Shown here piece after piece: positions 28,188 through 36,675 of a stretch of DNA of 64,000 nt. The translations under genes were made by a program, and so were the position numbers. The DNA is taken from NCBI GenBank assembly GCA_031367435.1, contig JANLPV010000145.1:1-64000 (forward strand), in the 5' to 3' direction. This DNA is from WLMZ01 sp031367435. Lineage in GTDB: Bacteria; Actinomycetota; Acidimicrobiia; Acidimicrobiales; Ilumatobacteraceae. Below the pieces are notes generated by a model. It did not search any database. It saw only the letters and a program-made list of their open reading frames with translations, and had not been told where the DNA came from. Every line of letters begins with the position of its first letter. Position 1 is the first letter of the stretch.

Positions 28188-29219
28188 TCAGAGCACTGAC
28201 CAATCGAGGATGACCTTCCCGGAATGTCCCGAACCCATGGTCTCGAAACCTGCGAGATAGTCGTGCACCGGGAAATGGTGCGTGATGACTGGGCCAAGAT
28301 CGAGGCCGCTTTGTAGCAGTGCCGACATCTTGTACCACGTCTCGAACATCTCGCGTCCGTAGATGCCCTTCATCGTCAAACCCTTGAAGATCACCTGGGT
28401 CCAATCAATGGCCGTCTCATCGGGCGGAATTCCGAGCAGAGCGACACTGCCGCCGTGGTGCATGGTGCGCAGCATCTCGCGAAGCGCGGAAGGCGCGCCG
28501 GACATTTCCAAGCCAACGTCAAAGCCCTCCTGCATCGCCAACTCGTGCATGACGTCGTCGATGGATTCGCGCGTCACGTTCACGGCGCGAGTCGCACCCA
28601 TCTGCATTGCGAGACCGAGGCGATAGTCGTTGATATCGGTGATCACCACGTTGCGCGCACCGACGAAACGGGCGACGGCAACCGCCATGATGCCAATCGG
28701 TCCGGCGCCAGCGATCAGCACATCCTCGCCAACCATGTTGAAGGCGAGCGCGGTGTGTACGGCGTTACCGAATGGGTCGAGGATCGAGGCGACGTCATCA
28801 ATGATCGAGTCGGGGAGCTTGAACGCGTTGCCGGCCGGCAGGCTGAGGTACTCGGCGAAACAGCCTTGACGGTTGACGCCGACCCCGACCGTATTACGAC
28901 AGAGGTGACGCCGACCGGCTCGACAGTTGCGACAGTGCCCACACGTGATATGACCCTCGCCCGACACGCGGTCGCCGACGCTGAAGCCGCGCACCTCGCT
29001 GCCCATCTCCACAATCGAACCGCAGTATTCGTGGCCAACAGCCATCGGCACGTTGATCGAGCGCTGCGCCCACGAGTCCCAGAAGAAGATGTGCATGTCG
29101 GTGCCGCAGATAGCGGTCTTGGAGATCTTGATGAGGACGTCGTTCGGTCCGATGGTGGGAGTCGGCAGATCTCCCATCCAGATGCCGGGCTCGGCGCGTT
29201 CTTTGATCAGCGCCTTCAT
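28188..29219 (-). CDS. tdh: L-threonine 3-dehydrogenase
   Basis: 343 residues (E. coli Tdh has 341). Zinc MDR enzyme: catalytic zinc ligands in AICGTDMHIFFWD and GHEYCG, structural zinc loop CGHCRNCRAGRRHLC, and the GAGPIGIMA nucleotide loop. It oxidises L-threonine to 2-amino-3-ketobutyrate. The ATG at 29219 overlaps the kbl stop by ATGA, and a GGAGATACC site lies just upstream. Pairing with kbl makes the assignment firm. Confidence 0.95.
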   Translation of the reverse strand: MKALIKERAEPGIWMGDLPTPTIGPNDVLIKISKTAICGTDMHIFFWDSWAQRSINVPMAVGHEYCGSIVEMGSEVRGFSVGDRVSGEGHITCGHCRNCRAGRRHLCRNTVGVGVNRQGCFAEYLSLPAGNAFKLPDSIIDDVASILDPFGNAVHTALAFNMVGEDVLIAGAGPIGIMAVAVARFVGARNVVITDINDYRLGLAMQMGATRAVNVTRESIDDVMHELAMQEGFDVGLEMSGAPSALREMLRTMHHGGSVALLGIPPDETAIDWTQVIFKGLTMKGIYGREMFETWYKMSALLQSGLDLGPVITHHFPVHDYLAGFETMGSGHSGKVILDWSVL

Positions 29220-30448
29220 CGGGTATCTCCAGAGTTGGTTGAGTTGTTCGGATCCACGAGGTTGAGTTCGAGCGCAACGGCGGTGAAGGCGGCGATTGCC
29301 GTGTCGATGTCGGCGACGCTGAGTGCAGCCGACATCTGCGTACGGATGCGGGCCTTGCCCATCGGTACCACCGGATATGAAAAGCCGATGACGTAGATGC
29401 CTCGCGTCAGCAATCGCTCGGCCATCGTGGACGCGAGTGCAGCGTCGCCGAGAAGGATCGGAATGATCGGATGCTCGCCTGGGCCGAGATGCAGTCCCGC
29501 AGACGTGAGGCCGACCCGGAAGCGGTGTGCGTTCTCGTGCACTTTGGTTCTCAATGTTGGGTCCTCGTCGAGCAGGTCGAGAACGCGCAGACTGACCGCG
29601 GCAACCACGGGTGGCACACTGTTCGAGAACAGATAGGGCCGGGCACGCTGACGAAGCCAGGTGACAACGCTTGCCCGGGCGGATACATAACCCCCGCTGG
29701 CGCCGCCGAGTGCCTTGCCGAGCGTGCCAGTGAGAATGTCGACTCGGTCCATCACGCCGCAATGCTGTGGGGTCCCTCGGCCGGTGGCACCCATGAAGCC
29801 GGTGGCATGTGAATCATCCACCATCACCAACGCGCCGTATTGATCTGCGAGGTCACAAATTCCTCGTAGATCGGCGAGCGTGCCATCCATTGAGAACACG
29901 CCGTCAGTGGCGATGAGACGCGTGCGCGCTCCAGACGATTCGCGTAGGCAACGCTCGAGATCGTCGAGGTCGTTGTTCTCGTAACGAAAACGTTGCGCCT
30001 TACACAGGCGAATGCCGTCGATGATGCTGGCGTGGTTGAGCGAGTCGGAGATCACGGCGTCGCTCTCGTCGAGCAGCGCTTCGAAGATGCCACCGTTGGC
30101 ATCAAAGCACGAAGGGAACAAGATGGTGTCCTCCATACCGAGGAACTCGCTGAGGCGATGCTCGAGCAGGCGGTGCGGGGTCTGGGTCCCGCAGATGAAG
30201 CGCACCGACGCCATGCCGTATCCGTATTGGTCGATCGCCCGATGTGCGGCCTCCCGCACGGCGGGGTGGTTGGCCAATCCGAGGTAGTTGTTTGCGCACA
30301 GGTTGATGAGGTTTGCGTCAGCGACCGTCACATGCGCGCCCTGTGGACCCTGCAGTACACGTTCGTTCTTGAACAGACCTGTGGCGCGCAGTTCGGCAAT
30401 CGAACCGTCAAGTCGTTCGATGATCTGGTTGTCCATGTGTGGCCCCAT
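29216..30448 (-). CDS. kbl: Glycine C-acetyltransferase (2-amino-3-ketobutyrate CoA ligase)
   Basis: 410 residues from ATG 30448 (ATG 30436 also possible). Alpha-oxoamine synthase fold: INLCANNYLGLANHP, DDSHATGFMGATGRGTPQHCG, and the PLP lysine in LTGTLGKALGGASGGY. It cleaves the Tdh product with CoA to glycine and acetyl-CoA. Tdh and Kbl together feed glycine to the cleavage system encoded elsewhere in the window. It is coupled to tdh by ATGA and follows the S1P-lyase-like gene by 33 bp. Confidence 0.94.
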   Translation of the reverse strand: MGPHMDNQIIERLDGSIAELRATGLFKNERVLQGPQGAHVTVADANLINLCANNYLGLANHPAVREAAHRAIDQYGYGMASVRFICGTQTPHRLLEHRLSEFLGMEDTILFPSCFDANGGIFEALLDESDAVISDSLNHASIIDGIRLCKAQRFRYENNDLDDLERCLRESSGARTRLIATDGVFSMDGTLADLRGICDLADQYGALVMVDDSHATGFMGATGRGTPQHCGVMDRVDILTGTLGKALGGASGGYVSARASVVTWLRQRARPYLFSNSVPPVVAAVSLRVLDLLDEDPTLRTKVHENAHRFRVGLTSAGLHLGPGEHPIIPILLGDAALASTMAERLLTRGIYVIGFSYPVVPMGKARIRTQMSAALSVADIDTAIAAFTAVALELNLVDPNNSTNSGDTR

Positions 30449-30481
30449 TTCCGTAACGATTGTGCTGACTATAGTGCTGCG

Positions 30482-31729
30482 CTATTCCACGGTTCCGTAT
30501 GCGCCCTGCGCGCCTGAGGCCGAAGCCAGTGTGACGTCGTCGATTGCGGCGTCGAGGTTGGCGAGGAACGCAGGAATCTTGCCGGCGTGAACTGCGTTGA
30601 CCGTGCAGTGCAACGACGGGGGAGGGCCCTGCCGGTCTAGGTACCAACCGCGCTTCCAGAGCGCGTCCGCGACAGCGAAGATGTCGAGCGATTCCGGCTC
30701 TGCGGCACCGAACGCGACGAGCGTCGCGTCGGGTTCAGCCCGCAGCCTCAGCGCGGGACGGTCACGAATGCCGGCCACCAATTGTTCTGCTGCCGTGCGC
30801 GCTGCGGCAGTGAGCTGCTGGTAGCCCTCGTCGCCCAAGAAGTTCATCACGGCCCAGGCCGCAGCCATCGCGCCACCGCCTTTGGTGCCCATGATGCCCG
30901 AGGAGCCATACATTCCTCCGAGCCAATTGTCGGTGACGTAGGTCTGATAACTGCGCAGCTGTTTGTTGCGATAGGCGATGACGGAGGCGCCCTTCGCGGT
31001 ATAGCCGTACTTGTGTAGATCGACAGAGATACTCGTGACGCCAGGAACGCTGAAGTTCCACGGCGGGATCGCGTAGCCGAGCCGGGCGAGATAGGTGAGG
31101 CTGACGCCACCCATGCACCCGTCGACGTGACAGTTGATGTCGCGCTCGGCAGCCATAGCCGCGATTGCGGGGATCGGATCGATCACGCCCTGCGGATACT
31201 GGGGTGCAGAGCCAACAATCAAGACCGTGTTGTCGTCGATTGCGTCGGCCATCGCCTGCGGGTTGGCCCGCCAATCGTCGTTGACGGCTATTCGACGGCT
31301 CTCGAGCCCAAAGTAGTAACACGCCTTCTCGAACGCGGCATGGGCGCTGGTCGGCAACACCACATTGGGTGTCGTGATGCCGCGTTCCTTCTTGCCCCGT
31401 TCGCGTGATGCCTTGACGGTCATCAAGATGCTCTCGGTGCCGCCGCTTGTCATGAAGCCTGCAGCCGTCGGCCCACCGTGCAGCCAATCGATCACGATGT
31501 CGACCACCTCGCCCTGTATGGTGCGCAGACTTGGGAACGCATCGGTGTTGAGAGCGTTCTCGGTGCTGAAGGCGCGGTACGCCTCCTCGGCAACGGCTTG
31601 CACCTCGTCGCCAGCGCTATAGGTGAGGGTAAACGCACGTCCCTCGCGCCAGCGAACATCGTGTGCTTTCATCTCCTGAAGGGACGACATGATCTCGTTG
31701 TGGGACAACCCACTTGCGCGTAGAGCCAT
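30482..31729 (-). CDS. PLP-dependent lyase/decarboxylase of the sphingosine-1-phosphate lyase family
   Basis: 415 residues, soluble. Motifs: AGFMTSGGTESILMTVKASRERGKKERG, HVDGCMGGV with the PLP-contacting aspartate, and SVDLHKYGYTAKGASVIAYR with the PLP lysine. The HKYGY form and the early FPSLRTIQGEVVDIV are nearer to S1P lyase than to glutamate or diaminobutyrate decarboxylases. There is no N-terminal membrane helix, as in bacterial S1P lyases. It is the first gene ahead of kbl and tdh, so it may act on a related amino-alcohol phosphate or a beta-hydroxy amine. Confidence 0.8.
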   Translation of the reverse strand: MALRASGLSHNEIMSSLQEMKAHDVRWREGRAFTLTYSAGDEVQAVAEEAYRAFSTENALNTDAFPSLRTIQGEVVDIVIDWLHGGPTAAGFMTSGGTESILMTVKASRERGKKERGITTPNVVLPTSAHAAFEKACYYFGLESRRIAVNDDWRANPQAMADAIDDNTVLIVGSAPQYPQGVIDPIPAIAAMAAERDINCHVDGCMGGVSLTYLARLGYAIPPWNFSVPGVTSISVDLHKYGYTAKGASVIAYRNKQLRSYQTYVTDNWLGGMYGSSGIMGTKGGGAMAAAWAVMNFLGDEGYQQLTAAARTAAEQLVAGIRDRPALRLRAEPDATLVAFGAAEPESLDIFAVADALWKRGWYLDRQGPPPSLHCTVNAVHAGKIPAFLANLDAAIDDVTLASASGAQGAYGTVE

Positions 31730-31764
31730 GTGCAGACATTACGACCCAGATAGCGTGCAGGCCC

Positions 31765-32142
31765 ATGAGTGACCTCACCAAACCCGAAGTAATCATTCCT
31801 GAAGGCGATGCGCCCACCGAATTGGTGATCGAAGATCTCATCGTCGGCGATGGTCATGAGGCCACATCAGGCATGGCTGTCGACGTGCATTACGTGGGAG
31901 TCTCGTGGAGCACGGGCAAGCAGTTCGATGCGAGCTGGGACCGTCGCGACTCGTTCCAGTTCCGTCTCGGTGCCGGTCAGGTCATCAGTGGTTGGGACAA
32001 AGGCGTTGCTGGTATGAAGCTCGGTGGGCGTCGTCGCCTCACGATTCCGCCGCACATGGGTTACGGCGCGCAGGGTGCGGGCGGCGTCATCAAGGCCAAC
32101 GAGACGTTGGTATTCGTTGTCGATCTGCTTGGTGCTCGCTAA
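31765..32142 (+). CDS. FKBP-type peptidyl-prolyl cis-trans isomerase
   Basis: 125 residues from ATG 31765; an upstream in-frame ATG at 31714 would overlap the divergent gene. FKBP core: VDVHYVGVSWSTGKQFDASWDR, FRLGAGQVISGWDKGVAGMKLGGRRRLTIPPHMGYG, ETLVFVVDLLGAR. Active-site aromatic residues are kept. There is no signal peptide, so it is cytosolic. Its last codons are the first unit of a 19-bp tandem repeat. Confidence 0.92.
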   Translation: MSDLTKPEVIIPEGDAPTELVIEDLIVGDGHEATSGMAVDVHYVGVSWSTGKQFDASWDRRDSFQFRLGAGQVISGWDKGVAGMKLGGRRRLTIPPHMGYGAQGAGGVIKANETLVFVVDLLGAR

Positions 32143-32222
32143 GGATTTTGGTGCTCGCTAACGATTTTGGTGCTCGCTGACGATTTTGGTGCTCGCTGAC
32201 GATTTCGTGCTCGCTGACGCTC
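32129..32222. repeat. 19-bp tandem repeat, 5 copies, starting inside the FKBP stop
   Basis: Units of the form TTGGTGCTCGCTRASGATT at 32129, 32148, 32167 and 32186, with a partial fifth copy at 32205. The first contains the codons for the C-terminal LGAR and the TAA stop. It fills the whole 78-bp gap to the stop of the converging LLM gene. Confidence 0.92.
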
Positions 32223-33003
32223 ACGAATTCGCAGGCGTGATCTTGGCGAGATCAGCCCGCTCGAACTGCACCACGATCAAACGATCCAGCCCAAGATGCT
32301 CATAACGCATGCGCGTTGGTGATCCGGTGTCCATCAGCTCATCGCTCCACGGCTCCCAGACCGTGACGAGCAGTGGTGGCGCGGTGGACGGTCGGGCGGC
32401 ACGGGCGGCGTCGATGATCTCCTCGAGTCGTGGATGATTCCAACGAATGTTGATCCCGTCGGTCTCGACGGCGGCAATCCTCGCGAGTGCAACGCTGTTC
32501 ACACCAACGATCATCGGAGGAATTGTTGGCGGGATCGGGAAGCCGGTGACGCCGTTGACTGTGCCGTCGTTCCACATCGTGCGCGCCATCGCGATGAAGT
32601 CGCGAACACGTTGATGACGCACGGCCATGTCGGGGTCGAGCGCAATGCCCGCTGCTGCGTGTTCGGCACCGAATGCTGATGTGGGTGAGGCCCCTGCACC
32701 GATCCCCAGCCAGAACCTGCCGTCAGCGATCATCTGCGCGCTTGCCGCGGTAGCCGCCAGAAGGGCAACGGGTCGATTCCAGACGTTGGCAACGAGTGTG
32801 CCGATGCCAATCGTTGACGTGGATGCAGCAAGCGCCCCGGTGAGCGTGAAGCATTCGAGCATGCTGTCGCCGCGCATGACTTGGCCCGCGAGATGGTCGA
32901 GTACCCACGCAACGCCATAGCCGGCATCTTGTGCAGCAAGCACGGCATCGCGTAGTTCGGGCCACGGCGTTGTCGCGGAATTGAATTGCACGTCGAGAAT
33001 CAC
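32221..33003 (-). CDS. LLM class F420/flavin-dependent oxidoreductase (short form)
   Basis: 260 residues, GTG start. Features: AAQDAGYGVAWVLDHLAGQVMRG, STIGIGTLVANVWNRPVALLAATAASAQMIADGRFWLGIGAGASP. The GIGTLV and R-x-P motifs match the short F420-type luciferase-like family. It follows purK by 42 bp on the same strand, so it may be the third gene of a purEK transcript, although a functional link to purines is not evident. Confidence 0.85.
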   Translation of the reverse strand: MILDVQFNSATTPWPELRDAVLAAQDAGYGVAWVLDHLAGQVMRGDSMLECFTLTGALAASTSTIGIGTLVANVWNRPVALLAATAASAQMIADGRFWLGIGAGASPTSAFGAEHAAAGIALDPDMAVRHQRVRDFIAMARTMWNDGTVNGVTGFPIPPTIPPMIVGVNSVALARIAAVETDGINIRWNHPRLEEIIDAARAARPSTAPPLLVTVWEPWSDELMDTGSPTRMRYEHLGLDRLIVVQFERADLAKITPANS

Positions 33004-33045
33004 GCTGCGGAGTTTGTCAGGTTCACGTGGAGTGCTGCTGTCGTC

Positions 33046-34227
33046 TCAGCGATTTGTCAACGCTTCGCGCGCTCTTGTCACTGTGGAGTATGCAACATCA
33101 GGCGAGACCCCCAACGCAGTGAGATGGCCCATCTTGCGTCCGGCGCGCGCCGGACGCTTGCCATAGAGATGCAGGTTTGCGCCGACTTCCCACGCCGCGA
33201 GCCAGAGCGGCGTCACCGGCGCTGCAGACGCGCTCAACCACATGTCGCCGAGCACATTCGCCATCGCTGCCGGGCTATGGGGTGTCACATCGCCAAGTGG
33301 CAGATCGCACACCGCGCGGATGGCCTGCGCGAACTGCGATGTCGGCGCAGCCTCGATGGTGAGGTGACCCGAGTTGTGCGGCCGTGGCGCGAGTTCGTTA
33401 ACAACGACGCGCGCTTTCGTTTGGTCGATCGATGGTGCAATGAACATCTCGACAGTGAGTAAGCCGATCGCATCAATTGATCGCGCGATGTGCAGCGCTG
33501 TCTGCACAGCGACGCGTGCGACATCGTCGGCGAGGCGCGCTGGCCAGATTGTGACGTCGAGAATGCTGTTGCGGTGCTGATTCTCGAACGGCGCAAACGC
33601 ACGTTGTTCGCCGCTGGGGGAGCGCGCCACGATCACGGAGATCTCCAACGTGAAATCGACGAGACCCTCGAGCACGCATCGAGGTTCGCCCATGTCGACC
33701 CATGCTGAACGAAGCTCGCCCAAGGTGGCGACGCGTGATTGTCCCTTGCCGTCGTACCCAAGTGTCGCCGTCTTGAGGATCGCCGGGAAACCAACGTTGG
33801 TCGACGCTGTGTGGAGATCGGCTTCGGTTTCTATCGTGGCCCAACGCGCCGTCTCGATACCAATGCTGTTGAGGAACGTCTTTTCGAGGACGCGGTCACG
33901 CGCAATTTCCAACACGTGTCTGCTGGGTCGCACGGGCATGCGCGCCTCGAGCGATGCCAACGCCGCGCTGGGCACGTTCTCGAATTCGAGGGTGACGACG
34001 TCAGCGGCCTCGGCAAGTTGCTCGAGTCCCGACGCGCTGTCGTAGGCCGTCGCGATCACCTCATCGCACACGGGTGCTGCCGGACAGTGTGGATCTGGGT
34101 CGAGCACGACAACTCGATAGCCCATCGGCCGCGCCGCCAACGCCAACATCCGTGCGAGTTGACCGCCGCCCAAGATGCCGATCGTCGCGCCGGGCAGAAT
34201 CGGCCCAGATGTCTTTGGTTCAGGCAT
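33046..34227 (-). CDS. purK: 5-(carboxyamino)imidazole ribonucleotide synthase
   Basis: 393 residues. ATP-grasp enzyme starting TIGILGGGQLARMLALAARPMGYRV and carrying PAILKTATLGYDGKGQ, the EISVIVARSPSGE block, and VNELAPRPHNSGHLTIEA with the metal-binding residues. It makes N5-CAIR from AIR, bicarbonate and ATP in purine synthesis. It lies 45 bp after purE, in the usual purEK order. Confidence 0.95.
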   Translation of the reverse strand: MPEPKTSGPILPGATIGILGGGQLARMLALAARPMGYRVVVLDPDPHCPAAPVCDEVIATAYDSASGLEQLAEAADVVTLEFENVPSAALASLEARMPVRPSRHVLEIARDRVLEKTFLNSIGIETARWATIETEADLHTASTNVGFPAILKTATLGYDGKGQSRVATLGELRSAWVDMGEPRCVLEGLVDFTLEISVIVARSPSGEQRAFAPFENQHRNSILDVTIWPARLADDVARVAVQTALHIARSIDAIGLLTVEMFIAPSIDQTKARVVVNELAPRPHNSGHLTIEAAPTSQFAQAIRAVCDLPLGDVTPHSPAAMANVLGDMWLSASAAPVTPLWLAAWEVGANLHLYGKRPARAGRKMGHLTALGVSPDVAYSTVTRAREALTNR

Positions 34228-34272
34228 TGATAGATCAGACCGTGGTGCGGCAGGCGTGGTCGCTGTGGAGCA

Positions 34273-34779
34273 TCAGGACCCGCCCTCGATCCAGGAATCC
34301 TCGAGGACGGCCGCTGTCTGAGTATCGCGAAATGCAGTCAGTCGGGCGCGAATCTCCGGATGCGCATTGGCGACGATACTTGCCGCAAGCAGGGCCGCGT
34401 TGATGGCCCCCGCCTTGCCAATTGCAAGGGTTCCAACAGCAATGCCTGCGGGCATTTGCACGATGGACAACAACGAGTCGACGCCCGAGAGCATGCGCGA
34501 CTGCACTGGCACGCCGAGTACGGGCAGGGTTGTCTTTGCCGCGCACATTCCAGGAAGGTGGGCTGCCCCGCCGGCGCCGGCGATGATCACTTCGATGCCC
34601 CGCGCCTGCGCTGATGAGGCGTACTCGAACAGCAAATCCGGTGTGCGGTGCGCGCTCACCACTCGCGCTTCGAAGGGAATCTCCAGCGTGCGCAATGTGT
34701 CGATGGTGTGTTGCATCGTCTCAAGGTCGGAGCGTGAGCCCATGACGACGCCAACGATGGGTGTCGAGGGTGATGCCAT
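34273..34779 (-). CDS. purE: N5-CAIR mutase
   Basis: 168 residues from ATG 34779. VGVVMGSRSDLETM, VSAHRTPDLLFEY with the catalytic histidine, and AGAGGAAHLPGMCAAKTTLPVLGVPVQS are class I PurE motifs. It converts N5-CAIR to CAIR directly after PurK. Divergent from the serine hydrolase with an 82-bp gap that should hold both promoters. Confidence 0.95.
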   Translation of the reverse strand: MASPSTPIVGVVMGSRSDLETMQHTIDTLRTLEIPFEARVVSAHRTPDLLFEYASSAQARGIEVIIAGAGGAAHLPGMCAAKTTLPVLGVPVQSRMLSGVDSLLSIVQMPAGIAVGTLAIGKAGAINAALLAASIVANAHPEIRARLTAFRDTQTAAVLEDSWIEGGS

Positions 34780-34861
34780 GCGAGCGAGTGTAGACGACGG
34801 CGTCGATAGCGATGGGGCCGTCCGCCCGTCGTAGTGTGCGATGCACATCAGGGGGTTCAAC

Positions 34862-35968
34862 ATGGGTATCAATCACGTCGCAGTTCAGAAATTACTCGAT
34901 CGTGCGCAACGTGAGGTCGAACAAGGTCTGCTTCCGGCAACGCAGGTGGCGCTTGCGTTCAACAGCGAGTTAGTTGCATTCGAAACATTCGGTGATGCCA
35001 CCAACGACACCCGCTTTGTTGTGTACTCGGCGACCAAGGCCTTTGTTGCCGGAGCCGTCTGGGCGCTTATCGGTGATGGGCTTATCGACCCAACGAAGCT
35101 GGTCATCGATTATGTGCCCGAATTCGGAACGAACGGCAAGGAGCTCATCACGGTTGAGCAGGTGATGCTCCATACCTCCGGCTTTCCTTCGGCGCCAATG
35201 GCCGTTGTCGCTGGTGACACCAGCGCCGGACGATGCGCAGCATTCGCCCGGTGGCGTCTGAATTGGGCACCCGGCACGCGGTTTGAGTATCACCCGTCAT
35301 CGGCTCATTGGGTACTCGCCGAGATCATCGAACGAGTCACGGGCAGCGACTATCGCGATGTGGTGCAAGCTCGCGTCACCAACCCGGCGGGCCTGCCGCG
35401 GGTTCTCGGGGACGTCGCCTTTGCCGCTGCTGAGTTGATGGTGGTGGGGGAGCAGGCGTCTCCCGATGAGCTCGAAGCAGCACTCGGGGTGCGCGAGCTG
35501 CCCGTGACCGAGGTGACGACCGAGGCGCTGTTGGGTTACAACGACCCTGCGGTACAAAGGGTTGGTATGCCCGGAGGCGGGGGAGTCATGCGCGCCGCCG
35601 ACCTTGCGCTGTATTACCAGGCGATCCTGCACAACCCCGGCGGTATGTGGGATGCCGATGTGTTGCACGACGTAACGACGAACGTGCGCAACAGCTTCCC
35701 CGACAAAATGACGGGCGTTCCGGCGAACCGAACATTGGGTCTCATACAGGCCGGCGCGGATGGCAAGAGCAACTTCCGCGGCATGGGTCGCACCGTGTCG
35801 GCCTTCGCCGTGGGTCACAATGGCGCCAAGGGTCAACTTGCGTGGGGCGATCCGGTGTCGGGCCTGAGCCTCGGCTATTGCACGAACGGACTCGATGAGA
35901 ACATCTTGCGGGAGTCGCGTCGCGGCACTGCGATCGGCAGCCTCGCGGCGCTCTGTACTGCGGACTGA
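34862..35968 (+). CDS. Serine hydrolase, class C beta-lactamase/esterase fold
   Basis: 368 residues from ATG 34862, with a GGGGG site 6 nt upstream. The catalytic S-x-x-K is in VVYSATKAFVAG (about residue 55), and the second motif is in FEYHPSSAHWVLAEII (Tyr with a P-S-S context). No signal peptide is visible, so it acts in the cytosol. The family includes esterases, D-aminopeptidases and true AmpC enzymes. Esterase is most likely, but the substrate is unknown. Confidence 0.85.
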   Translation: MGINHVAVQKLLDRAQREVEQGLLPATQVALAFNSELVAFETFGDATNDTRFVVYSATKAFVAGAVWALIGDGLIDPTKLVIDYVPEFGTNGKELITVEQVMLHTSGFPSAPMAVVAGDTSAGRCAAFARWRLNWAPGTRFEYHPSSAHWVLAEIIERVTGSDYRDVVQARVTNPAGLPRVLGDVAFAAAELMVVGEQASPDELEAALGVRELPVTEVTTEALLGYNDPAVQRVGMPGGGGVMRAADLALYYQAILHNPGGMWDADVLHDVTTNVRNSFPDKMTGVPANRTLGLIQAGADGKSNFRGMGRTVSAFAVGHNGAKGQLAWGDPVSGLSLGYCTNGLDENILRESRRGTAIGSLAALCTAD

Positions 35969-35981
35969 CAGCTTCGTCAGT
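35964..35981. terminator. Hairpin between convergent serine hydrolase and GNAT genes
   Basis: ACTGAC (35964-35969) pairs with GTCAGT (35976-35981) over a 6-nt loop, with further outer pairing through a G-T wobble. It covers the serine hydrolase stop and the end of the converging GNAT gene. No T-run is seen. Confidence 0.45.
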
Positions 35982-36588
35982 TCTGCAGGGTGAGACCGAG
36001 CAACAATCCGTGATCCCCGAAGTCTGCCAGCGTGACGAAGCCGAGGTGTTGATAGAAGCTCACGGCGCGCGAGTTGGCATGGCTGACCCCCAGATGCACG
36101 CCGGGCGAACCATTTGCTCGTAACGCATCCAAGAGCATCGCCATCATCTGCACGCCGAGTCCGCAGCCCTGAGCGCGCGGGAGAATGTCGATATGCAGGT
36201 GTGATGGGTGCATTGTGATGGGCCCCGCTGGGGTCCGAACCGGCCGGTGCATCGCCCGATGGATCTGCTGATCTCTGGTTCGCTGCGATCGAGGTACATC
36301 GATTGGGTTGGGATAGCGCTCGCGAAGCGGGGGCCACCACTCGGTCTCGCATCGATGTTCGAACTCGGTTGTGTCGAGCGCGCCGATGACGTATCCGGCG
36401 AGGCCGACGTCGTCCTCGAGCACAAACGCGAGACGCGGTTCGAGGGCCAGGTACGCACCCGCCCACATGTGACCCGGCAACTCGTGGTCGTCGTACAGGT
36501 GGCGCCCGTCGGCTCCGGCGTCGCTCGTGAGCAGACAGATGTCGTACATCGCGGGGCGATCATCCGGTCGGGCTTGCCGTATCAGCAT
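35977..36588 (-). CDS. GNAT family N-acetyltransferase
   Basis: 203 residues. N-terminal IRQARPDDRPAMYDICLLTSDAGADGRHLYDDHELPGHMWAGAYLALEP, then the acetyl-CoA loop in LPRAQGCGLGVQMMAMLLDALRANG and VSHANSRAVSFYQHLGF. The arrangement resembles the acetyltransferase-like domain family associated with bacterial and eukaryotic O-GlcNAcase C-termini. Substrate unknown. Confidence 0.83.
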   Translation of the reverse strand: MLIRQARPDDRPAMYDICLLTSDAGADGRHLYDDHELPGHMWAGAYLALEPRLAFVLEDDVGLAGYVIGALDTTEFEHRCETEWWPPLRERYPNPIDVPRSQRTRDQQIHRAMHRPVRTPAGPITMHPSHLHIDILPRAQGCGLGVQMMAMLLDALRANGSPGVHLGVSHANSRAVSFYQHLGFVTLADFGDHGLLLGLTLQN

Positions 36589-36675
36589 TCGGGCAGACTA
36601 ACGAAGCAGCGAATGTCACCGCGGCACCGCACATGCGAATATAGGTAACCGCGATTCGAAGGAGGTGTGGCGTAC

